From contig JABWDB010000004.1 in the NCBI GenBank assembly GCA_019614645.1, positions 19,158,001-19,222,000 on the forward strand: a DNA stretch of 64,000 nucleotides, read 5' to 3'. Source of the DNA: Stratiolaelaps scimitus. Lineage: Eukaryota > Arthropoda > Arachnida > Mesostigmata > Laelapidae. A model generated the notes under the pieces. It saw only the letters and a program-made list of their open reading frames with translations. It searched no databases and was not told the DNA's origin. Made by a program: the position numbers and the translations under genes. The stretch's first letter is position 1. Each line of letters begins with the position of its first letter. Below are positions 53,478 through 64,000 of the stretch, piece after piece.

Positions 53478-53504
53478 ATATATATATATATATATATATA
53501 TATA
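53478..53504 (+). repeat. (TA)n microsatellite
   Basis: Thirteen TA units. Confidence 0.94.
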
Positions 53505-55302
53505 GCGGCGGGATCTACTAATGTCTGACCCATGACTAATGAATCTCTTGGCTAACTGTTCGGCCAGGCTAATTGTACCCTCTGCGACCACACAGAGAAG
53601 AGAGCGGGAAACGCTCAGAAATTTACGGTGCGGCGACTCCTTTACGATTAGCAAAATTTAGTTATTCACGATGGTGTTAGATGACAAGCAAAATATGACT
53701 GCACACGTAGCGGGCAACGTGAGAGACGTGCAGTTTGTAGGCATTTGAGTAGAGCGAGAAAATTATGGTCGAGACAAAACGGCAGATATAATTCTCATTG
53801 TTCCGTATTTTCGCACGACGACTTGCAACGACCCCATAGATCGAAAATGTAAGTATGTTTTGAAGGAAATCTCTCGTTCGCTATATATATATATATATTG
53901 TATAAGAAAGGCAGGATGAAGTATATTTTATAATTTAATTTATTATAAAGGTACGCGACAATTGTAACCGCTCAACATGAATGACATCCAAGAACAGCCT
54001 GCTCTACATATTCTTGATAGAATATTTAAAACAAGGAGGTCCCACTTCCCCAATCTCTAACCGTGCAATATCTAGAGAAAGTCTTTGCATTAAAAAAGTT
54101 AGGATGCATCTTTGCATGTAGCGGACACGGATAACCTTTCTCCTAATGTCTGTAGAAAGTTTAATGATTGTAAAGTATTATAGTTCTCATTCATTGATAA
54201 GGCGTATTTTCTGTTCTTGTCCTGTTCGGCTGTATTGGCCGCGTGACCACGCTGTGCTGTCCCGCGACCGACAGACGAAGGCTGTCAGCCACGGTGCAAT
54301 CCCAAACCAGGAATTTTACCTCTGGAAAAGTGGGCTAACAATATACGGTCAGGACGCTTAGCAGCGGAATGGCAAATACCCGCTGGTTCACGAATGCAAG
54401 GAATAACTGGAACAGGAGAAACTATTATATAATCTTTTGGATCGGGAACCAAGACAGACAAGTGGTGACGACCCAAGATAGGCGAGTGGTGCTGACGATA
54501 TAAAAATCGCCTCTGAGAGGCGAATGCTGATCACCCGAATGTCGCTATGTGTCCCCTTCCTCTTAACAATGTCCAACGCTGTAATAATTATTTGCACTGA
54601 CGATAAATCGCGCTGCTCCGAACGAGAAAAGATAGCCCACTTCGCGTATTTCTGTTTGCGACAAACAGTACCCAAAACGGGATATTGTGGGCTATCTTAC
54701 ATAGACTGTGTGTTTGTGTGTGAAATACATGTTGTCGTCAAATTTTCGAGCGGTGATTTCGCCACGACCAAATATCTATATACTCTACAAAATTATGATT
54801 ATTGTTGTGCGTAGTCCAATGAGATATCCTATCCGAAATGTCAGTAGCGAAATGCTGTTGCTATGGTAAGGTTATACGGTCTAATTGTCGCTACGTGCCG
54901 TCACTGTTGGCCATTTGCTATCAACCACCACCCTTCCGTCTACCCCTAAACCGCACCCCGGACACCTATGCGTTTGCCGCAGCCGACAGAAACAAATGTA
55001 TCGCTCATCAAGGACTATCGTACTATCATCACACCATAATTAGCCGAATATCTGGCTGACATGTACGAAGCGTTCTGAGAATGACTAAAATCCTGTCCGT
55101 GTCGACTGCGAACATTGTCTGTCGCTCTATGCCCAAGTGGAAATCGGCGAATGTGGGCGGTCTCAGAGCATTGCAACGATGATTTTGTATCGGGAGTGCA
55201 AGGCACCCTCATCAACCGAAACAGACCTCCCTTGTTAAAGGACACCACATCGCGTCAATCTGCTTACAGCGGAAAATAGAACTCGGATCAGTCAACCACT
55301 GC

Positions 55303-55339
55303 ATATATATATATATATATATATGTATGTATATATATA
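55303..55339 (+). repeat. Interrupted (AT)n microsatellite
   Basis: Eleven AT units, a GTATGT interruption, then five more AT units. Confidence 0.93.
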
Positions 55340-56042
55340 GTCGTTATATTAATGGAAACGTACGAAATATCATAATGCCCATATAACTGTCCACAACGTT
55401 CCGTACCAAATACGAAAGGCTGGTACTATCACCCATTATCCGCCAATATCCATCATGTACACATAGACATACATACCTATATACGTAATTCATACAGCAG
55501 ACAGAAGAGCTGTGAACGTAATTACGGAACTATTAGACAACCCTCCCCCAGTGCCCATGCCATAGCTAATAATACACGTATCACAACATCTACACCCACT
55601 GTGTGTGCGCTCCAAATGTCAAATTGACCAGAGGAGCATAAGTCCCTCCATAGCAGAATCATTAGAGGGCGTCCAAGAGATTGAACGCAGATGGGACGTT
55701 ATTAAAGCCAGATGCAGGCGGGAGCGGTACTGCCAAAGTCGGATTACACGCCCATCCTGTGTAACTCTGTTATGCTAACGTACATTACGTAATACAATAA
55801 CATAATCATAATAATATTTGATACGTAGGTGATCAGAACACACACACATATAGATGGGGGTGCCATGCAAAACAGTGTGCGAATTGGCTAACTCAAGAAT
55901 ATTCTATGATGTCTATAGATGAACGTTTATGTGATACTAACCGTCAACGGAAAGTAGAATCTGTCTACAATATCAAATCAAATGGGAGCTAAAGATGATC
56001 ACAATTTTGTAAAAGCCCATTTGATCTAATGGAGTATCATCC

Positions 56043-56045
<3 letters not shown>

Positions 56046-56077
<32 letters not shown>
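56046..56077 (+). repeat. (TA)n microsatellite in a CTTTATA...TATAAAG palindrome
   Basis: Sixteen TA units flanked by cttt on the left and aaag on the right, so the whole block 56043-56080 is self-complementary. Confidence 0.94.
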
Positions 56078-56082
<5 letters not shown>

Positions 56083-58409
56083 GATTGTATTGAAGATCAC
56101 GTTCATTAACCAAGATACATGAACGGAAGACTACAGTCAAACGAGTGCCGTGTGGGACATTCACTGAGCCGTGAACACCCGCAATGACCTCGGTGACAGT
56201 TCCTCTGTGTGGAACATTGTCAACACTCGCTAGGTGTATACATTGGTATATACATTCGGTGGGTGGTGTCAGTTCGCATTCAGTCAGCTGGGAGTTCATT
56301 TAAAATTGGATCGAATTTATATTGGTCACATCTTTCTCTCTCTCTCCCTATCCTTCCTCTCTATTGATATATGCCTGATATATCCATGTTAAAGAAAGTA
56401 GTGAGGAAGCATGTTTTTATTGGAATCAGATGGGTGTATTATAGCGTTGTTGGATGTTCCCCACGCTTCTGTCAGAGCTGACCGAGCTAGCATCTGCTGT
56501 ACCGTCTACCCAAATTAGCGAAAAAGGCATGTTACGCTTAACGAGTGTCATTACACACTTTAATCTCTGAATTCATTGCGTTCCATAGGTATTACGGTCA
56601 AGATCAACAGTAGATCTGTTTTGATACTCCCGTTAACTAGCCAAATAATTAAACGGACTTTCAATTATTGTATGACCCTGTTAAAGGGGTGGCTATACCA
56701 GCGATCAATCTTGCACGCGTTCGTTGCGTGGTTTCAGTTCGATATAAAATTGTTATTATTATGGTCGATAAATTAGATAATCGAGTAATTATTAGGAAAT
56801 GCGCCATTTTGTCGATCATTCACACATGTTGAGGTTACTTGAGGTAATATTTGCTGATAGCACTGTATTACCCCCTCGGATTCGAACGGCGAACGCATCC
56901 TTGCCTGTGCAACCAGCACAAACAAAGTATGCCGATACATTAATTATTTTAATCGAGCCACTGATTCAGCATGCTTACAGAATAACAAATTCATCATTAT
57001 AGAGATAGAGACCAATAAACAAGCATATTATGTAGTTTGGCCTGTTCTTGGACAAGTACAGCATGATTGCCATCGACAGTTACAGGGATATCACGATCCT
57101 GTTCGTTGACGCCTTGCTAACTTCCATGGATGGCTTTATCGGAACCACCATTATGTGGCCTGCAACCACCCTGTGTTGTCCTGTTGTCGGGTCGACGAGC
57201 ATCAACTACAACAACGTACCCGGAAAATAGGCCATGACTGGCCACCACCATTGTACGGAACCCTTGTCCACTCGACACAGCTGTCGTATTGGGTGCAGCA
57301 CTTAGCCCTGCGTTTATTGGTTGTCGTTCCCGGGGGGTCATGTGATGTATTATCGTTTCGATGCGCCACGCCGTCCCGCCTCGTCAGCGAGGCTGGACAA
57401 AACATCCTCTCCGCCTACGGCGACAGTCAATACGTATTGGAAATGATACCCGGCCCTGGCGTCGTGGGGAGACAATGATGATTGCGGTGATGATTATAAA
57501 CCGATCGCGTCAGCACCAGAATCAGTAATTGTCTATCTCGCGACAGACGAAAATGTCCATGCGCAGTATTGCCAGTAATGGCACACTAATAGACGGACAC
57601 CACCACAACAACAACAACGGCAGAAGGAGCCGCAGAACGTGTACTTTGACGAGGTCGGATACTCGGGCAATGATGGTCACTCAGGTGCATACAGGCACTG
57701 TTTTCCCGTGTCCACAGCTACAACCATTATGGTGATAAGGGAAATAGTTCACACAGCAGAATTAAGCTGCGCGTCACACAGCTCGACCCAGCAACGAGTT
57801 CGCCCTCGCTGTGGAAAATGATACCGTTCGACATATTCGTCTGAAATAAAACCTGCTCTTCACTAGACTACCGGGCGACATTATACCGCACAGCAGATCC
57901 TCCTCACCGATGAATGTTAGCCTATAGTCTACGAGGAGTTTAACTCTCTTTTCACAGACGCACGCAAACACACACAGACAGACACCTGCATCACATTCAT
58001 TACCTCATCGTCGAGTGAACACCAAGGCATATACCCCCCCACCCCCCTCCGTGAAACACAACGTAACGCGCCACACCGCTCGTGTATCGTATAATTGTCC
58101 AACTGACGATATCACGCCGTCATCACAGGGAATGATTGTGGAACACCAGAAACGCTGGGATACGAACGTGGTCGCGCTCCTGTGGGGTCTGTCGACTGTT
58201 TCGGCGCTGCCCTGACTGGCCCTCACAGCAGCAGAAACATCATAATAATAATAATAATCACTTCTATCATTTGTTTCGTTGCTGTCAGCACTGATCACCG
58301 TCGCCGCCGCTGCCGCCGCCGCTGCCACGAACCAACGACATCAAATGTATGTGATTGTGATTGTCGTGTTCGGCGCCGATGAGAATCAGTCCATCTGTTC
58401 ATCTCTGTA

Positions 58410-58436
58410 CCCCACACCCCACCCCCACCCCCCCCC
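58410..58436 (-). other. Strong G-quadruplex motif (minus strand)
   Basis: C-runs of 4, 4, 5 and 9 bases separated by ACA, A and A. The minus strand therefore has four G-runs with loops of 3, 1 and 1 bases, the pattern that favours a stable parallel quadruplex; the plus strand could form an i-motif. Confidence 0.85.
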
Positions 58437-58726
58437 AGCATCCCCCTCTTCCCCTTATATCTATTCAGAATTTGTGAGCTAGCTATGTATACGATCATCG
58501 ACTTCGCATAATAGGTATAGGAACTATAATAAATACGTGTACCATATTGTCGCGTCGCCCGTTCTCTCTCGCTTGCTTTTTCTTCCGATGTGTTTTCGTT
58601 TATCGTTTGTGTTTACTCAATCGCGCATCATTCGCTTCCCGTTGTCGTGCTCCGAAAATGTTGTCGCTCAGACCGTACCCATCTGCAAAGATATATTTAC
58701 ATTGCTTCGATTGCCAGTGCGGTGTT

Positions 58727-58736
58727 TCTCTTTCTT

Positions 58737-58778
<42 letters not shown>
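58727..58778 (+). repeat. Compound (CTTT)n(CT)n polypyrimidine tract
   Basis: Three to four CTTT units followed by about nineteen uninterrupted CT units; a 52-bp pure pyrimidine strand capable of triplex (H-DNA) formation. Confidence 0.95.
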
Positions 58779-58781
<3 letters not shown>

Positions 58782-61700
58782 GATTCTTCTGCTGCGAGCG
58801 GTTTAGACCTCGTGGGCCACGTGCTCGCAGCAAATGGCAGCGACTGTGATGGCATCATCGTTGGGATTCGCTTATTTCTCCCCTCGGCCTCTCGCGATAT
58901 TCCTCCAATTTCTGCGATTTCCTTTGCCGATCTCTGTGAGGTTTCGTGAGGGGAACGTCGAAGACGATAGATCCGACAACGGAGAGATCTACGCCTCGAT
59001 GGAAGGGGGAAGAGCCCACTTATGTTGTATATCTGTATAGATGATCATGTACATATATGTATTGTATATAGATGAAGTCAGGAACAGTTGTGGATGTCGA
59101 CAAGAACGCAGGGCGGAGGAAGATATCGAGTGGATCCCACAGAGAGAGGAACTAACTAAACCGAGCAAATGAATGTGTAAATATACATATAATGATGGGT
59201 GATGGAGAATCTGCTGGTGTCGCACAGCAAATATTGTTCGTATAGATCTCGAGAGGCCAGAATATAGATGAAGAGTAATATCAGTGCGACGACAACATAA
59301 CGATTACGGATGATGATGTTGCTGCTGCTGCTGCTACTACTACTACTATTACTACTCGAGCTGCACCGCTTTTGCATTACGCTTGCAAGTGCGATATGTA
59401 ATAGAGACGATCATATGCATGATCGTGTTGCGGTTAGAATTGAGGCGAACGCCAGTATGACAAGATTTGACATCGCGTCGCAGTGGCCACCACCACCGCC
59501 GAAGGCATGCAAGGAAGAAATGTTACGGACAGGTTAATCAAACGCGTACAAATAGCCGCACCGAGACGCGTATAACAAGGCAGACGCTGTTCCATAGGGG
59601 GGTTGCTCCGAAGGGTGAAGATTCGACGACGGGAACAAATACAACTGAATCAAATCGAGCGGTCGACTCGCGACAGTCAGCGGTCAGCGGGCTAGCCAAC
59701 CAGGCCAAGCGACGTCGGTCGTTCGGCATGGGCCCTACTGGGCGGCGCGAGCGATTCTAATAACGGCAGTGTCGACAACAGCGAATTCGTTGTCTTCATA
59801 GACAAATAATCGTTTGAGTGGAGCCTGCCGTGAGCTCGTCCACCATAGCGCCCCGGACGGCGGCGCAACGAACTGTCGTAGCCAACTGACAACGACAGTT
59901 CTTCCGTGATTATTTCGTTTCGTCGGACACACGACGAGGACGTTGCTGATGACGGCTGCTTGAAGATCGAGCGTTGGCCGAGTGATTGGCTCATTGGGCC
60001 ATGTGCACTCCCGTCGAAGAGACAGCGGAGATCCGAAGTACAACCGCTCCGCTGGCTAACCTATCACGGGGCGTCCTGAGAGCGAGGGACGGGGATGACC
60101 ATCTGCCGATTTTGGATCTCATAATTTGCTGCTCGATGATTATTGTGAGTACCCGGGACGCGCGAGCTGCCCTGGCAAATTGTCCGAGTCACATATTGTC
60201 CGAGGAGGAGGCAAAAGCTATTATTACGATCATTCGCTGATATTATTATTCATTATTATTGCAGCTACGATTGTGACGACCAGTGCGATAAACAGAATGT
60301 CTGAATACCACACGAAGGAGGACGGAGGATGACAGACGCCACCGTCGCTCCTTTTCTGTCATGCGATAACTTGAACGAGAACAGGGAAGCACCCTAATGG
60401 CTGTTGTCAACGCTGACAATCTCGTTCGGTCGGGAACATTCGTGTGAGCATGCGTTAGGCAAACAAGACAAGCTAAGTAAAGATAAACTAATCACTCGTA
60501 GTTCACTCATGTTTCAGGGTACGAATGAAATATAAATGGACGAACAAATGGTTGAAACAATTTGCGATGGTTGTGAAAATACGGCCCATAGTGTTTAGCC
60601 ATGACGAAGGGGCTTGTCGTGATATGAGCTGGCATAAAACAGGAGTCTACGAGTCCAAATCGTACTTACGCACCTTCTTCTACTTGCCGCGCCACAGACA
60701 TTTTGGCCAAGAGGAGAAAATAGCTTGAGGAATTGTTATTATATTATATGTATACAATTGTACAAAATACAGATACCATAAGAAAACACAATGATTCACT
60801 TGAACATGATCAGTCAGCTGTCGTCACTAGTTAATGAGAAAAACAACTTGTATATTAGAGACGATTCTTAGTCATTCTAATCTCTTGTAATGAATGCAAT
60901 TAGGCAAATAGTCGTGTCGATTGATTTTTTGCCGTATAAGAAAACAGATGCAATTGAATTTGGCTGATGCCGTGCTACTCGATCACCTTAAGAAGAATGA
61001 CTTATTTGTTCATGGAAATTTGCTTGGAGCTGGTTCGTGTATTGAATAAATACAGAAGCTACTTTAGGGGAAAATAATTTCAAGTTGTTCCCGCGTTGCG
61101 CCGGGTACATTTACTGCGCTAAAATTTACACTAAAACTAAACTAAAGTATCAGGATAGAAGAGGTCGGTGTTCTAGCTCAACGATTCTCGGACGCCGTTT
61201 GCGATTCGTCGCAAGCTGCAGCCGGCACGCCGTACCACTATGAGAAGCATACGGTTCAGCAGATACCAGTTCAGTGGAAAAAAATTGACAGAAGACCTTT
61301 GATGCCGAATGGATTCGGTAAGTGGTAGACGTTCCAGCAGGAAAAACACTGCCAACAATTAGCAGCGGGTCATCCGGCATTCAATAATGTCGTTCTCTCG
61401 TCTCTCCCTCTCTTCTGTGGGATGCCGTGCTGTTTATCGCCGCGTGCCGATTATTTCGTTCTACTCAAAAACAAACAAACGAACCCATCCGAACAGGCTT
61501 GCCTATATCTCTTAATACGGATAGCTATACATAGGGCAAAGTGGGGCGCAATTTATATTGGCACCGTTTCGAATTCTCGTTTTTCTTCGCATGCTATTGC
61601 ATTAGCCTGTCTGCGATTCATCGCTGTGCTGGCTTGCGGCCGCTGCGCTGGTCGTGGGCGCAGCTGGCCAAAGGCCGCGCCGGGCTTGCCCGTCCGAACG

Positions 61701-64000
61701 CAAACTACGACGCGATTATATAGGCATCCAGACGACCGCTCATTGGAGGCATCGACGACGCATGGCCAGTTCGTGATAGGTTTGCGCTGTTTGTTGCACT
61801 CATCAGGATTCGTCGCTGGCCGCTCGAGCTAGCTGATCGCTCGCATCGCCGAACTCTCATCGGCGGCGGTTACAATGCGAACGGCAATCGCCCGGATAAT
61901 CAAGTCCTCGTCCTGAGCGGCAGAGAACGTCCAGCATCGTCTATGAAGTCGCCGAAGAGACGCTCTCAGTAAGTCGAGCTGAGAGGAACAGCCAAACGCG
62001 CGCGAGAGAGAGAGAGAGAGAGAGAGATAGAAAACGTCAATTTCTAGCGGAAGACCGTCAGCGAAATGTCAGGGGAGAGCAATGCGAGATCGCAGGAGAG
62101 AGAGAGAGAAGAAGCAGATCTGAGGCAAAGTGAGTCCGCGAACAGAATCAGTGAACAGGGAGGCATAAGTGTAACGTAACAGATCAGAGCGATGAGAGCT
62201 TCGACAGCGATCAATTTGGCAACGTCTGCAGATGTGCAGCGGGCTAACGGCCGCAACAGCGGCGGAAACGCTCTTGAGCCATACTATCCTTCTGTCCTTT
62301 ACCTCATCTTGGTATTCTGCATCCTTCTCTTCGTTTTCAGTGATTGAGACACGCTGAGATTTTCTGACGACTCGATTCTTCAATACACCCTACGGCACAT
62401 ATGCATCAGCGTCAGCTTTGGCATGTACTGCTAGTGTTAGCGGCAAGCATTATGATTAGCAGTAGCCAGTAGCAAAGGGTGATGCTACCGTTGATGAAAC
62501 ACTATCCGTCATTCGTCACTCAGTGTTTTTGAGTCATTCCATCGATCGAGGGAACGGTTGATAGTTTCTCGATAGCGCACAGCGGCATCGAGCGGCGTCA
62601 GGGGCGTCGTCGTCGTCGTCGTCGGAGGCGGCGACGGCAGCAGCGACAGCGGCAGCGGCTGAGATAGCAACGGCCACATCAGTGATTACCCTATCCACAC
62701 GGCGAGGAGGGAAACTCAAGTACGATTTCACCAACTTTGACGCCAGCGATGATGCAGGACGAAGACCGACAGCGATGTGACCATCACATTGCTCAGCGTA
62801 GTATAGTGCTGACACCTGTGAGATGACAGCGGGACGATTGGGCCTCGGTAGATTTTGGGATGATTGAGTCAGAAGTAAAGGAGCACTTGCAAGCGAGTGG
62901 GTCTCTCGGGGCCACCGCATCCATCCATTGATGCCGTCGATGGAGCTCTGATTGCCAGCCCACAAGTCGTCGATTTCGCCGGTGGTTATTGATGCGCCAA
63001 CATCACTAGCCCACGATAGGATAGTCGTTAGATTGTCGAGCACAAATACGGCGAGACGAAATTGCCTCGCAGATTTCTGTCCGATTCTGAAACTTATCCA
63101 ACGGGTGTGCAACCAACTACTTCACGGCGTCAGATGCAGGTAGCTTAGCTGTTTGCCTGAGTGGCTATTGCTGTTTGCTTGCATTATCATAATGCAAAAC
63201 GAGTCTACGAGTCTCTAGAGTTGTATTTTATGATGTCTACTATCACGATATAGTAGCTCACAGATCGCACCATACATGTGCCCATATTTCTTGCCCATAT
63301 ATATGGCGATGAACGCCTATGATAGGCACCTTATAACCGGGATAACTTATTTCCCAGTAGTTTTGCTTTCATTGTTATGAAAGTTGTTATCATCTACTTC
63401 GTACCGTAATCATCCTCTTACAAGCCGATGTACTATTTACTAGGCTGACTGGTGACTGTCTTTGATCTTGCCTGCCGTCGCATCGATCCAGTGAGACTTG
63501 AGATCGCAGACATTTGCATGTCAAATCGTTGCTGCTTTCTCACAACAATAACAACAAGAACAACAATCTACAATTATGATGCCCAACGCAAATATAAGTT
63601 AGCCACTACACCGAGGACCTTGTACTGTTGAAGGGTAATGGGGTACTTAGTGATATGGCGCTCCCAGTTACAGAGGTCCAAGGAAGGACTGCCTAGGGCC
63701 ACCGATTGCGTCCGTCGATTCATGAAGATGACGCTGGTCATCATAGAGAGAAGCCGGCCAGGGCGGGTGTATGCGCGTATCTCAGGCCGATAATCATCAG
63801 GCAGCTGCTTCCTTTCCGCCTGCTCGGTGGCTACGCACTGCACAACAAGCGACTCGTTTCCCGATCCGTCGGCCAGGAATCATACTATTGATCGGTGGGC
63901 CACGACCATCACGAGAACTACATCGCTCGAGTGGTAAATAATGCCTGAAGAAAAACTTGAATAACAACCTGCGGCACCAGCAGCAGCAGTAGCAGTAACC
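58779..64000. other. No recognisable gene; distal upstream non-coding
   Basis: Contains GCT/ACT triplets (59319-59350), TTA near 60240-60258, a (GA)n tract at 62004-62027 with a second GA run at about 62095-62111, and (GTC)n at 62605-62623. Minus-strand frames such as 62534-63112 are long mainly because of the triplet run and show no domain. The window ends in a CAG/CAGTAG run. Confidence 0.5.
62004..62027 (+). repeat. (GA)n microsatellite
   Basis: Twelve GA units; with the nearby run at 62095-62111 this makes a GAGA-rich cluster about 24.5 kb upstream of the engrailed ATG. Confidence 0.93.

Larger units (their letters stand above)
52868..58409. other. No recognisable gene; AT-rich non-coding with microsatellites
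   Basis: Contains (CAG)n at 52981-53000, (TA)n at 53478-53504, 55303-55339 (interrupted) and 56046-56077, an AT run near 53882-53899, and a CAA run near 57601-57620. The frames at 57048-57230 (ATG at about 57051) and 57155-57478 are unremarkable. Confidence 0.5.

Noticed and set aside
62534..63112. 192-codon minus-strand frame
   Set aside because: It is extended by a GTC/GAC triplet run (poly-Asp) and Ala-rich repeats; no domain seen.

Overview
This window is eukaryotic nuclear DNA, most likely from an arthropod; a mite, tick or other chelicerate is possible, but nothing here settles that. The reasons are: no dense or collinear gene organisation; dozens of microsatellites ((AT)n, (CT)n, (GA)n, (CA)n and many trinucleotide runs); no bacterial-type operons; and one clear coding exon that ends at a consensus GT splice donor. 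Almost all other open frames are short, overlap on both strands, encode simple repeats, or begin at non-ATG codons. I treat them as chance.

The only gene I can identify with confidence lies on the minus strand at about 37560 to 36417. It is the 5' coding exon of an engrailed/invected-class homeobox gene. The exon carries, in order, an acidic N-terminal region, the EH1 Groucho-binding motif (LKFSIEKILSPAFG), Gln/Leu-rich and Ala-rich low-complexity segments, a basic RKRRR cluster, and the EH2 motif (WPAWVYCTRYSDRPSSG). The reading frame is cut inside the last Gly codon of EH2 by the donor GTGAGT. The downstream exon (EH3, homeodomain EH4, EH5) was not found anywhere to the left on the minus strand, so the intron appears to run at least 36.4 kb to the window edge.

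Layout: 1-36416 is apparently intron (or intron plus unrecognised sequence), rich in microsatellites. 36417-37560 (perhaps to 37576) is the engrailed exon. 37577-64000 is upstream sequence, holding any 5' exon, promoter and regulatory DNA, none of which I can define precisely. Notable non-genic structures are a 24-bp perfect inverted repeat with a short loop (47986-48041), a 67-bp AT array (29253-29319), an AT-rich near-palindrome (32468-32561), a 20-bp CCGG palindrome (44154-44173), a strong G-quadruplex motif on the minus strand (58410-58436), several GA/CT-rich tracts, and a short open frame with faint resemblance to an ISXO2/Merlin-like transposase fragment (47164-47367). I recognised no tRNA, rRNA, CRISPR array or complete transposon, and I found no evidence for a novel multi-gene system.
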